A stretch of DNA of 64,000 nt, taken from Gnetum montanum (Eukaryota > Streptophyta > Gnetopsida > Gnetales > Gnetaceae). Shown piece by piece: positions 30,301-42,049 of the stretch. Below the pieces are notes generated by a model. The model did not search any database. It was not told where the DNA came from and saw nothing but the letters and a program-made list of their open reading frames with translations. Position numbers and translations under genes: made by a program. The stretch lies in assembly GCA_015680685.1 (NCBI GenBank), contig MNCI01003664.1, positions 29,329 to 93,328 on the forward strand, written 5' to 3'. Every line of letters begins with the position of its first letter. Position 1 is the stretch's first letter.

Positions 30301-33300
30301 TCTCAAGAGTGCCCTTGTTAAGAGCTTCCTCTTGGAGGGTGCCCTCTTGGAGAGCACCCTCCCTTAGAGCATTCTCCCTAAGAACTATCTCCATTAGAAC
30401 TTCCTCTTTGAGATCGGTCTCATTGGTGATGCCCTCCTTGAGAGCATCCTCCTTAAATTTTTTCTATGTGAGATCACCCTCCATTATAGTGTCCTTCCAA
30501 AGACTATTCTCTTTGAAAGGGCCCTTACTAACAGTGTTCTCCCTAGAGCACCCTTGTTGAGAGTGTTCTGTTGAAGAGTACCCTCCTTTAGAGTGCCCTT
30601 CTCGAGAGTGTTCTTCCTGAGAGCGGCCTCCTTTAGAGCAACCTTCATGAGAGCATCTCCATGAGAGCATTTTCCATGAGAGCACCTTGTGTTACGCACA
30701 TGAGAGTGTTCACCTCAAGAGTGCCCTCATTGAAAACATTCTTTTGGAGAGTGCCCTTTCTAAGAGTTCCCTCCTTGAGAGCTGTCTACCTGAGGATGCC
30801 AATCTCGATAGAATCCTTCTTAAGAGTGTTCTTCGTGAGAGTGCCCTCTCTAAGAGCTTTCTATGTTAGATATGCATCCATGAGAGCATTCTCCTTGAGA
30901 GCATCCTCCATGAGAGCACCTCGTTCCTTTGTGTGAGTGTTCTCCTTAAGAGCATCCTCATTGAGAGTGTTCTATAGAGGAGAACCCTTCCTAAGAGTTC
31001 CCTACTTGAGAATGCCCTCCTTGAGATCCATATCCCTGAGAACACCCTCCTTGAGAGCATCCTCATTAAGAGAATTCTATGTAAGATTACCCTCCTTGAG
31101 ATCCATATCCCTGAGAACACCCTCCTTGAAAGCATCCTCATTAAGAGAATTCTTTGTAAGATTGCCCTCCCTAAGAGGGTTCTCCTTGAGAGTGCCCTCC
31201 ATTAGAGTGGCTTTCCAGAGAGCGTTCGTTTTGAAAAGACCCTCACCGAGAGCATTCTCCCTTGATTGTCCTCATTGAGAGCATTTTTTCAAAGAGTGCC
31301 CTCCTTGAGAGCACCCTCCCCAAGAGCATTCTCCCTAAGAGAAACCTTCATTAGAGCAGCCTCTACAAGAGCATGCTTCTTGAGAGCATCCTCCATGAAA
31401 GCATTTTTCATGAGAGCACCTTGCATTACGCACGTGAGAGTGTTCACATCGAGAGTGCCCTAATTGAGAGCATTCTTTCAGAGACTACCCTTCCTAAGAG
31501 TGGCCTCCCTAAGAATGCCCTCCCTAAGAGTGGTCTCCCTGAGGACGCCCTCCTCGAGAGTGTCCTCCTTAAGAATGTTCTATGTGAGAGCCCCCTTCAT
31601 GAGAGTGTCCTTCATTAGAGTGGTCTTTCGAAGAGCATTTTCCTCGAGAGCGCCTTCCCTGAGAGCACCTTGTGCTATGCATGTGAGAGTTTTCTCTTGA
31701 GAGCACCCTCATTGAAAGCTCCCTCTCGGAAGGTGCCCTCTTGAAGAGAGCTCTCCCTTAAAGTGACCTCTCTCAAAGCATTCTCCCTAAGAGCACCTTA
31801 CATTACGTATGTGGTAGCATTCTCCTCAAAAGCACCCTTGTTGAGAGTGTTCTCTTGGAGAGCATCCTCCATTACAATGCCCTCCTTGAGATCAGTCTCG
31901 CTGGGGATTCCCTTCCCAAGAGCATTCTTCTTGAGAGCACCCTTTGTTAGAGCAACCATCTAAGGAGCGTTCTATTTGAGAGGGCCCTCCCCAGGAGCAT
32001 TCTCCTTGAAGCACCCTCATTGAGATCATTTTATCAAAGAGTTCCCTCCTTTAGAGCACCCTTCCTAAAAGCATTCTCCCTGAGAGCAACCTCCATGAAA
32101 GCGTTCTCCTTGAGAGATCCCTCCATGAGAGCATTGTTCATGAGAGCAACTTGCATTACACATGTAAGAGTGTTTACCTTGAGAGTGCTATCATTGAGAG
32201 CATTCTATTGGAGAGTGCCCTTCCTAAGAGTGCCCTCACCGAGAACACCCTCATTGAGAGCGGTTTCCCTGAGGATGCCCTCCTTGAGAGCATCCTCCTT
32301 AAAAATGTTCTCGATGAGAGTGCCCTCCATTATAGCAGCCTTTCGAAGAGCATTCTTCTTGAGAGTGCCTTCCCCAAGAGTGCCTTGCGCTACACACGTG
32401 AGAATGTTCTTTTCGAGAGTACCTTCATTAAGAGCTCCCTCTCAGAGGGCACCCTCCTAGAAAGAACTCTTCCTAAAAGTGACCTCCCTTAGAGAATTTT
32501 CCCTAAGAGCACCTTGCATTACGCATGTGAGAGTGTTCTCCTTGAGAGTGCCCTTGTTAAGAGCATTCTCTTGGAGAGCACCCTTCATTAGAACTCCCTC
32601 CTTGAGATCGGTCTCGTTGGGAATGCCCTTCCCAAGAGTGTTCAGCTTGAGAGCATCCTCCGTTAGAGTAGCCTTCTGAAGAGCATTCTATTTGAGAGGG
32701 CCCTCACTAGGAGCGTTCTCTCTGGAGAACCCTCATCAAGATCATTTTGTCAAAGAGTGCCCTTCTTTAGAGAACCCTTCCCAAGAGCGTTCTCCCTTAA
32801 AGTGGCCTTCGCTAAAGTGGCCTCCACGTGAGCGTTCTTTTTAAGATCGGCCTCCATAAGAAAGTTGTCCATGAGAGCACCTTGCATTACATACATGAGA
32901 GTATTCACCTCGAGAGCACCCTCATTGAGAATGTTTTTTTGGAGAGTGTCCTCCCTAAGAACACCCTCCTTGAGAGTTCTCCCTGGGAACACCATCCTCG
33001 ATAGCATCCTCCTTAAGAGCATTCTCCGTGAGAGTGCCCTCCTTGAGAGCGTTCTCCTTTAGAGCTTTCTACATTAGATCTACCTTCGCGAGAGCATTCT
33101 CCTTAAGAGCACCCTCCATGAGAGCACCTTGCACCCTCATGTAATTTTTCTTTTTGAGAGCATCCTCATTGAGAGCATTCTATTGGAGAGCATCCTTCCT
33201 AAGAGTGCCCTCCTTGAGAACATCCTCCCTGAGAGTGATCTCCTTGAGGATCCACTCCTCGAGAGCACCCTCCTTAAGAGCATTCTCCATGAGAGCGCCC

Positions 33301-34301
33301 TCCCCAAGAGTGCCCTCCCTGAAAGTGTTCTTCTTGAGAGCCTCCTTTGTTAGAGCGACCTTTTAGAGATTGTTCTCCTTAAGAGTGCCTTCGCCAAGAG
33401 CACCTTGTGCTATGCACGTGAGAGTGTTCTCCTAGAGAGTGCCCTCGTTGAGAGATCCCTCTTGAAGGATGCCCTCATAAAGAGCGCTCTCCCTTAGAGT
33501 AACCTCCCTTAAAGTGTTCTCCCTGAGATCACCTTGCGTTACGTACATAAGAGTGTTCTCCTTGAGAGCACCCTTGTTGAGAGTGTTCTCTTGGAGAGTG
33601 CCCTCCATTAGAATGCCCTCCTTGAGAGCGGTCTCCCTAAAGAAGCCCTCCTTGAGAGCATCCTCCTTAATAGTGTTCTATTTGAGATCGCCCTCCTCGA
33701 GAGCATTCTCCTTGAGAGCACCCTCCATTAGAGCAGCCTTTCAGAGAGCATTCTCCTTGAAGCACCCTCATTAAGAGCATCTTATCAAAGAGTGCCCTTC
33801 TTAAGAGCATTTTTGCTAAGAGCAGCCTCTGTTAGAGCGGCCTCTGTGAGAGTGTTCTCTTTGAGAGTGGCCTCCATGAAAGCATTATCCATGAGAGCAC
33901 CTTACGTTACACACATAAGACTATTCACCTCAATAGAATCCTCATTGAGAGCATTCTTTCGAAGAGCACTTTTCCTAAGAGTGCCCTCATTAAGAGTGCC
34001 CTCCTTGAGAGTGGTCTCCCTAAGGATGCCCTCCTTAAGAATGTCCTCCATGATATCACCCTTCCTAAGAGCATTCTCCTTGAGAGATTCCTTTATTAGA
34101 GTGACGTCTTGAAGAGTGTTATCCTTGAGAACACCTTCCTTGAGAGTGCCTTGTGCTATGCACATGAGAGTGTTCTCCTTGTAAGTGCCCTCGTTGAGAG
34201 CTCCCTCTTGAAGGGTGCCCTTCCAATGAGCACTCTCCCTTAGAGCGTTCTCCCTGAGAGCACTTTGCATTACGCATGTGAGAGTGTTCTCCTCGAGAGT
34301 G
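27376..34301. repeat. 15-bp minisatellite, block 2
   Basis: The same 15-bp unit as block 1, continuous for about 6.9 kb without the 77-bp modules. A distinctive sub-pattern (ACGCATGTGAGAGTGTTCAC and variants) recurs at about 27,515, 28,265, 29,012, 29,775, 30,707, 31,441, 32,171, 32,902 and 33,921, giving a higher-order period of 730-765 bp in most intervals. Other landmarks, such as ATCGGTCTCGYTGGGRATGC and TTGAGAGGGCCCTC, recur in the same order within the period. Confidence 0.93.
34297..34301. repeat. Target duplication, left copy (solo LTR)
   Basis: GAGTG, part of an array unit, directly before the LTR start. Its partner AAGTA at 36,043-36,047 differs by two G-to-A changes, and the array text continues in phase (CCCCTGTTGAGA) after it. 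Confidence 0.6.
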
Positions 34302-36042
34302 TGAAACACCCTATTTTTCCAAGGCATTCTTGCTTCACCAGGCCCTGGCAATTCAGGTGGCATCACGGTAGTTCTTTAGAAGATGGATGCTCTGAAATTC
34401 AGACTATCTAGTTCAGCAAGTTTTCTACTCATAGTGTCGACAGGCTCAACGGATTCTCCAACCTACCCACCTAAGTAGTTCATCCAGTTGAAAGCCTACT
34501 CAGAAGCGATGCATGGAGCTATCAACAGTGTTCAGGATACACAAAACAGTTCGGCAAGTTTTCTACTCAAAAAGTTTACTATGTTATCCTATGTAGCGTA
34601 GTAGGCTTCAGAAGACAATGCAGAATGAAGTGCTATGCTATGCTACGCTACGCAACGTAGCGAAGGCTAGATAATCAGTTCCTTCGCCCGACGCCAAGTC
34701 CTTCAACAATGGCTCCTTCCATCAAAAAGCGACAAATTTGACAAAAAGCAAGCCATGTTGGCTACTATGCTATGCTAGCCTACATAGCGTAGCATAGCGT
34801 AGCATAGCGTAGCAACTCTGCGAAAATAACAAAGGACATCTCAAAGTGCAGGATCAGCGAGTTCGCAAGTTTTGCATTGCAAAGAGCAAAAGTTGCAGAT
34901 TGTCAGCATTTTCGCGATTAAGGCAAGTTGCTATGCTACGTAGTGTAGCACAATGTATCAACTACACAAAATCAGTCAAAACACTTTAAAGGCTTCCAGC
35001 ACATGCAACAAGTCCCGATGTAAGTTTCTGCCTTGAACTGGTTGCTACGCCACACATAGTGTATCATAGCGTAGCAAGATGCTACGCTACACCAACATGT
35101 TATGCCCTAAAGCGTAGTACAGCGTAGCAAGTAGCTATGCTACATCAGTGCACCTCCTTACACAGCAAGCTGCTACGCTACACCCACATGCTACGCTACA
35201 AAGCATGGCACAGTGTAGCAAGTAGCTACATTCCATCAATGCACCTCACCTGTTTGCATCGTTGGCACACATCTCCAAGTTCTGACAATGTAATTATAGC
35301 ATGGCAGGCTCGTCAATCAGCTTTGCAATTCCATGTAGCATAGACACTTCAACATGGATTAGAGACATGTGGCATTAAAACCACATCTTTCGCGTCCTCC
35401 TGGCCCTATAAATACCCCGATGAGCAACACTCAAAGGGTTGACAAGTAATTTGTTTGACAAGTAAAAAGGTTGGTTGGCAAAGTTGGCAAATCGGCAAAG
35501 TTAGCACTTTTGCAAGATAGCAAGTTGAAAAAATCAAGTTATTAGTGTTCCAATTTGGCATCTTGTTTGCTCTCTCTCTCTTCCACTGCCTTTGAAACAT
35601 TTTGCATTGTTAACCTCTAAGTCTGTGTTCGAGCACAAAGTTGGCTTTCTTTGAACATCTTGGCTACTTTTGGGATCTCTATGCTTCCCAACATTGCACA
35701 ACCAATTGTATCCACTTTGACAGAGTAAAGCTATAGTCTTGAAGTGGTGCATTCTCTTAATTGCATTCTACTTTTCTTTTCTTGATTGTCATCGCATTTT
35801 ACATCGTTTTCTGCATTTCACATTTAAAAGTTATCATTTTACATTACAAGTATTACTTTCAAATCCCACATTTGGAAAAGGTTATAGTAACACTGATTAA
35901 TTCCTTGTCTGATCGACCAGACCATTCAGGGCACCCTATTTCCGTTTTATCGAGCACAGCCCTCACACAGATCCGGGGTAAAGACTGTCACGATCAACGA
36001 CCTCTCGGTGTTTTCTAGCCACTGAAGTTTTCGATTGCTACA
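34302..36042 (+). mobile_element. Solo LTR of the Tat family
   Basis: A 1,741-bp LTR on the plus strand, TGAAACACCC to CGATTGCTACA, with no internal region. It matches the 3' LTR at 20,696-22,285 in inverse orientation. It interrupts the 15-bp array and has a likely 5-bp target duplication, so it arose by insertion into the array followed by recombination between its two LTRs. Its U3 is packed with GCTACGCTACG / CGTAGCGTAGC inverted words (34,620-34,660, 34,765-34,810, 35,040-35,225). Confidence 0.88.
35407..35414 (+). promoter_or_regulatory. TATA box of the solo LTR
   Basis: TATAAATACCCCGATGAGC, conserved with the LTR at 20.7 kb. A solo LTR that keeps its promoter could drive transcription rightward into block 3 of the minisatellite. 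Confidence 0.65.
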
Positions 36043-39000
36043 AAGTACCCCTGTTGAGATTGTTCTCTTGGAGAGCTACCTCTATTAGAGTGCACTCCTT
36101 GAGATCGGTCTCGTTGGGATCACCCTCCTTGAGAGCATCCTCCTTAAGAGCATTCTAGATGAGATTGCCCTCCCTGAAAGCATTCTCCTTGAGAGAATCA
36201 TTCGTTAGAGCGGCCTTTCAAAGAGTGTTCTCTTTGAGAGGGCTCTCACTAGGAGCATTCTCTCTATAGCACCCTCATTGAGAGCATTTTGTCAAAGAGT
36301 GCCCTCCTTGAGAGCGGTCTCCTTGAGGACTCCCTTCTCGAGAGCGTCCTTCTTAAGAACATTCTCGGTGAGAGCACCCTCTGTTAAAGTAGCCTTTTAG
36401 AGAGCCTTCTCCTTGAGAGCACCTTCCCTGAGAGCACCTTGTGCTACACACATGAGAGTGTTCTCCTTGAGAGTGCCATCATTGAGAGCTTCCTCTTAGG
36501 GGACACCCTCCCGGAGAGTGCTCTTGCTCAGAGCAACCTCCCTTAGAGCATTCTCCCTGAGAGCATGTTGCGTTATGCACGTGAGAGGGTTCTCCTCAAG
36601 AGCACCCTTGTCGAGAGCATTCTCTTAAAGAGCACCCTCCATTAAAACACCCTCCTTGAGATTGGTCTCGCTAGGGATGCCCTTCCCAAAAGTGTTTTAC
36701 TTGAGAGCACCCTCCATTAGAGTAGCCTTCCGAAGAGTGTTCTATTTGAGAGGGCCCTTGCCAGGAGCATTCTCCCTGGAACACCCTCATTGAGATCGTT
36801 CTATTGAAGAGTGCCCTTCCTGAGAGCATTCTCCCTGAAAGCGACCTCCACTAGAGCATCCTCTGTGAGATTGTTCTCCTTGAGAGTGGCCTCCATGAGA
36901 GCACCTTCCGTTATGCACATGAGAGTGTTCACCTTAAGAGTGCCCTTGTTGAAAATGTTCTTTTGAAAAGTGCCCTTCCTAAGAGTGCCCTCCCTAAGAA
37001 CACCCTTCTTGAGAGCTATCTCCTTGAGGACACCATCCTCGATAGCATCCTCCTCAAGAGCATTCTTCATGAGAGTGCTCTGCCTGAGAGCGTTCTCCCT
37101 GAGAGCTTTCTATGTTAGATCTACCTCGACGAGAGCATTCTCCTTGAGAGAACCTTGCACCCTCATGTGAGTGTTCTCCTCAAGAGAATCCTCATTAAAA
37201 GCATTCTATTAGAGAGCACCCTTCCTAAGAATGCCCTCCTTGATAATGCTATTCTTGAGAGTGATCTCCCTGAGGACCCACTCCTCAAGAGCATCCTCCT
37301 TAAGAGCATTCTCTATGAGAGCACCCTCCTTGAGAGTGCCCTCCCTAAGAGCGTTCTCCTTGAGAGTCTCCTCTATTAAAGCAACCTTTCAGAGATTTTT
37401 CTCCTTAAGAGTGTCTTCCCTGAGAGCTCCTTGCGCTATGCCTGTGAGAGTGTTCTCCTGGAGAGATCCCTCTTGGAGGGCACCCTCACAGAGAGCACTC
37501 TTCCTTAGAGTGACCTTCCTTAGAACATTCTCCCTAAGAGCACCTTGTGTTACACACGTGAAAGTGTTCTCCTTGAGAGTGCCCTTGTTGAGAGTGTCCT
37601 CTTGGAGAGCACCCTCCATTAGAATGCCCTCCTTAAGAGTGGTCTCTGTGAAGACACCCTCCTTGAAAGCATCCTTCTTAAGAGCATTCTATGTGAGATC
37701 GCCCTTCTCAAGAGCGTTCTCCTTGAAAGTGCCATACATTAGAGTGGCCTTCTGAATATCATTCTCCCTGGAGTACCCTCATTGAGAACATTTTGTTGAA
37801 GAGTGCCACCCTTAAGAGTGTTCTCCCTAAGAGAGACCTCCATTAGAGCGGCCTCCACGAGAGCATTCTCCTTAAGAGCTTTCTCCATGAGAGCACTTTG
37901 TGTTATGCACATAATAGTGTTCACCTCAAGAGTGCCCTCATTGAGAACATTTTTTCGAAGAGCACCCTTCCTAAAAGTGCCCTTCTTAAGAACACCATCC
38001 TTGAGAGCGGTCTCCCTAAGGACGCCCTCCTCAAGAGCATTCTCCTTAAGAACGTTTTCCATGAGATCGCACTCCCTGGGAGCATTCTCCTTGAGAGATT
38101 CCTCTATTACTATGGCATCTTGGAGAGCATTCTCCTTGAGAGTGCCTTCCCCAAGAGCACCTTGTGCTACACATGTGAGAGTGTTCTCCTCAAGAGCACC
38201 CTTGTTGAGAGCTCCCTCTCGGTGGGCATCCTCCCAGAGAGCGCTCTCCGTCAGAGTGACCTCCCTCAAAGAGTTTTCCCTAAGAGAACTTTGCATTATA
38301 CATGTGAGAGTGTTCTCCTCAACGGTGCCCTTGTTGATATTTTTCTCTTGGAGAGCTACCTCCATTAGAATGCCCTCCTTGAGATTGGTCTTGCTAGGGA
38401 CACCCTACTTGAGAGTGTCCTCCTTAAGAGCGTTCTACATGAGATTGCCCTCCTTAAGAGAATTCTCCTTGAGAGGGGCCTCTGTTAGAGTGGCCTTTCT
38501 AAGAGTGTTCTCTTTGAGAGGGCCCTCACCAAGAGCGTTCTCTCTGGAGCACCCTGGTTGAGAGCATTTTGTCGAAGAGTGCCCTCCTTAAGAACAGTCT
38601 CCCTGAGGATTCCCTCCTCAAGAATGTCCCTTCCTGAGAGTGTGCTCCATTAGAGTGGCCTTTTGAAAAGTGTTCTCCATAAGAGCGCCTTCCCCAAGAG
38701 CTCCTTGCGCTACACACGTGAGAGTGTTCTCCTTAAGAGTGCCCTTGTTGAGAGCTCCCTCTCTGAGGGTGCCCTCTTGGAAAGCACTCTTCCTCAAAGC
38801 AACCTCCCTCAAATCATTCTCCCTGAGAGCACCTTGAGTTATGCATGTGAGAGTGTTCTCCTTGATAGTGCCCTTGTTGAGAGCGTTCTCTTGGAGAGTG
38901 CCTTCCATTAGAACACCCTCCTTGAGATCTATCTCACTGGGAACACCCTTCCCGAGAGCATTCTACTTGAGATCACCATCCATTAGAGTGGCATTCCAAA

Positions 39001-40045
39001 GAGTATTCTCTTTGAAAGGGCCCTCGCTAGGAGCATTCTCCGTGGAGCACCCTCATTGAGATCGTTCTATCGAAGACTGCCCTCCTTTAGAGTGCCCTTC
39101 TCGAGAGCTTTCTCCCTAAGAGTGGCCTTTGCTAGATCAGCCTCTATGAGAGCGTTCTCCTTGAGAGCAGCCTCCATGACAGCGTTGTCCATGAGAGAAT
39201 CTTGATTTACACATGTGAGAGTGTTCACCTTGAGAGCACCCTTGTTGAGAATGTTCTTTTAAAGAATGCCCTTCCTAAGAGTGCCCTCCCTGAGAATGCA
39301 ATCCCTAAGAGCTGTCTTCCTAACGACACCATCCTTAATAGCGTCCTCCTTAAGAGTGTTCTCCATGAGAGTGCCCTCCTTGAGAGCATTCTTCTTTAGA
39401 TCTTTCTACGTTAGATTTGCCTCCACGAGAGCATTCTCCTTGAGAGTGCCCTCCATGAGAGCACCTTGCACTCTCATGTAAGTGTTCTCCTTGAGAGTGT
39501 CCTTGTTGAGAGCGTTTTATCATAGAGCACCCTTCCTAAGAGTGCCCTCCTTGAGAATTCCCTCCCTGAGAGTCATCTCCCTAAGGACCCACTCCTCAAG
39601 AGCATCCTCCTTAAGAGCATTCTTTGTGAAAGCGCCCTCCCCAAGAGCACCCTCGCTGAGAGCATTCTCCTTGAGAACCTCCTCCATTACAGTAGCCTTT
39701 TAGAGATTGTTCTCCTTAAGAGAGCCTTCCCCAAGAGCTCCTTGTGCTATGCACATGAGAGTGTTCTCCTTGAGTGCACCCTCGTTGAGAGCTCCTGCTT
39801 GGAGGACACCCTCATGGAGAGCACTCTCCCTTAGAGCAACCTCCCTCAGAGAATTCTCCCTGTGAGCACCTTGCATTAAGCACGTGAAAGTGTTGTCCTC
39901 GAGAGCACCCTTTTTGAGAGCATTCTCTTGGAGAGTGCCCTCCATGAGATCAGTTTCCTTGAAGACACTCTCCTTGAGAGCATCCACCATGAGATGGCCC
40001 TCCATGAGAGCATTCTTCTTAACAACACCCTCCATTAGAGCGGTA
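36043..40045. repeat. 15-bp minisatellite, block 3
   Basis: About 4.0 kb of the same unit and the same landmark words as block 2 (the TTCAC sub-pattern near 36,926, 37,918 and 39,224). It begins in phase with the end of block 2 across the solo LTR and ends abruptly at ATTAGAGCGGTACGTGAG. The longest open frames (up to 252 codons, 37,803-38,561) are a by-product of the 15-bp period. Confidence 0.93.
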
Positions 40046-41115
40046 CGTGAGAAACAACCACAAAAGTTGATTGTGGAGAGATATCCATCATTTTGATAGA
40101 ACTGAGCACTTGACTACAGTCCTATGGGATTCTATGAATGAGAAAATGTGAACAAGAATATCATTAGGCAAAGCACTTAGTCTATCTGCAACTAGTCGAC
40201 CATTCTTGGAGGATTCCATCTATGCATGTAGTTTGATGGTGGAAGCCGCTTCTGGGATCTACTAAATGGTATAGACCTAATCGCTAGAACTCCTAAATCA
40301 CAGTGGCTTACAATGGTGCATACTAAATTAGCATGATTATATTAACTCTAAAAATACGTAAAGAATGGATATTATGAATTATGAATATTTTTGGTAATGA
40401 TTAAAAAAGATTCCATAGCAAACATGCTATAGATAGACATAAACACATAAAAGATATTTGATATTCGAAATTATATCAACACTAAAAATAGCTAATCCTA
40501 TACATAGCTATACATAGACACATAAGACACTAAAAATAGCTTAGGCTTAAGGCTTAGGCTCGCTAAAAAATTCTCTTGCTAAAGAATTCTAATTATATGT
40601 TTAAAAGTGAAAAAGAAATTTGAATCCTTAACCTCTTGCTTAAGGTTTGAAATGCATACCTCTACGCTATCTAGCTAGATAGGAATAAAATCATTTTTTA
40701 TTTTATTTTAAAAAGTGTTCCTTGGTCCCACCACTACAAGGGGCCAAGGACATGTCAGCATAGGTAATGATGGTTATCCATCATCCAAGATGCATGAGAT
40801 GGCATAATAAACATACATAATAACTAAGGCACAAAGAGAAACTTCCCTCTACAAATAGATTATTAAAGGTTACCCATGTGATGGCAACCGTGGTCCACAT
40901 CAAGTCATGAAGAGAAAAGGCTGTGATGTAAATTATCCATCCTTAATCATACCATTCTAATTTTAGCTATTCTATAAGATCTCCTCCTATTATTATGCCA
41001 TGTTTATTTATAGTTTTCATTATCTTTTCATGTATATAAGTGTCTACCCCTATTAATGAAATAAATCTTATTCCTCTTTTTTTGTTTCTAGCATGTAAAT
41101 CAGTATTTACCCTCC
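40046..41115. other. AT-rich unique DNA
   Basis: No gene is seen. The boundary with the minisatellite is sharp. Short duplicated words (ACATAGACACATAAGACACT, TTAGGCTTAAGGCTTAGG) near 40,490-40,560 suggest small-scale repeats. Confidence 0.4.
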
Positions 41116-41373
41116 ATGGTATGGGGTTCAATAAGAGTTATATTTAACAATCCTTTTCAACTTTTGTGTGTGTTCTTTCATTTTGTTCATGGGTTCCTTG
41201 CTTTCTTTTTAATTAGCATTAGTGTTTTAGGCTTGCTTGTAGAAGCATTTACCATATCATGGCATAGAACAAGGTTGGTACTCTATCTCTTCAAGTTCTT
41301 ATCTTCATTGGAGAAGGTTACAAGCACTGAGATTCCAAGTGAAGGCCTTGCTGATCTCCCGAGATCTAGATAA
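41116..41373 (+). CDS. Small hydrophobic open frame, unknown
   Basis: An 85-codon open frame starting MVWGSIRVIFNNPFQ, with two adjacent hydrophobic stretches (about residues 12-50) and a polar tail ending GLADLPRSR. I recognise no family. It could be an exon of a membrane protein or a chance frame. No neighbouring exon was found. Confidence 0.2.
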   Translation: MVWGSIRVIFNNPFQLLCVFFHFVHGFLAFFLISISVLGLLVEAFTISWHRTRLVLYLFKFLSSLEKVTSTEIPSEGLADLPRSR

Positions 41374-41632
41374 TAACTGTGATTGGACTGAATGTCAGCT
41401 CTATTGTTATTAGATATATCAAACTGTGAATAAGAGACCTATACAATGTTGGATTAACTTTTGAAGAATCATCAAGTTTAGAAAGATCAATGTGTTGAGG
41501 AAATGAAATAAGTAGAATTATAATTACTCATACTAAATTTTTTGATAGGTTTTCTTAAATTTGGTTGAGAAAAGGAATTGCCACAAGGATCTTGATTGAC
41601 TTAAAAATAATGGACATACCAAGGTAAAAGCA

Positions 41633-42049
41633 TCACCTTCTATTCTCTTGTGGAATGTTATTTGAGAGTAAAGGTTCTGAAAACCATTCGCAATAAGGAA
41701 GTTGTAGATCCTTTGCTAGAGGCCATACAGAGTTTTGTGCAACGTAGATGTAGTCAGGAAGTTCTTGATTCATAGCCAGACCTCCTTCTTCCTGATTTTT
41801 AAAAACAAGCCATGAGATGTTGAAAAACCCGGAGAAAAATTTCTTATTTGCAAAATGGCTATAGTGATAAGAGAAATAAGTTATCCATCCTTCAATAATT
41901 GTTACATTAAAAAAATTGCATAAAAATGCTAAATGCAATACAGTGATAAGGGAATAGAAACATGTTGCCTTTGTATCTTGCCAAAGGAAATTATTAAACA
42001 TACCATCCTTAGTCCCTCCTATTTCAACTGTATCATGTCTAATTGCCAA
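41633..42049 (-). pseudogene. Open frame with weak reticulon-like resemblance
   Basis: A 138-codon frame. Residues 17-60 (NNFLWQDTKATCFYSLITVL then a hydrophobic run) loosely recall the start of a plant reticulon domain (D-x-x-x-W-[KR]-[DN]-x-K-x-[ST]) as found at the C-terminus of plant 3-beta-hydroxysteroid dehydrogenase/decarboxylase proteins. The rest is not recognisable. If real it is an exon remnant; a chance frame in AT-rich DNA is quite possible. Confidence 0.22.

Noticed and set aside
37803-38561. 252-codon Arg/Ser/Leu/Pro-rich frame that could pass for an RS-like protein
   Set aside because: It follows exactly the 15-bp unit, other frames are equally open, and it has no start context or flanking gene structure.
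15369-40035. Possible pentapeptide-repeat proteins on the minus strand (KEGAL-type repeats)
   Set aside because: The small residue two before the central Leu and the Asp/Asn before it, typical of true pentapeptide-repeat proteins, are not kept. Frames end at random stops every 60-200 codons.
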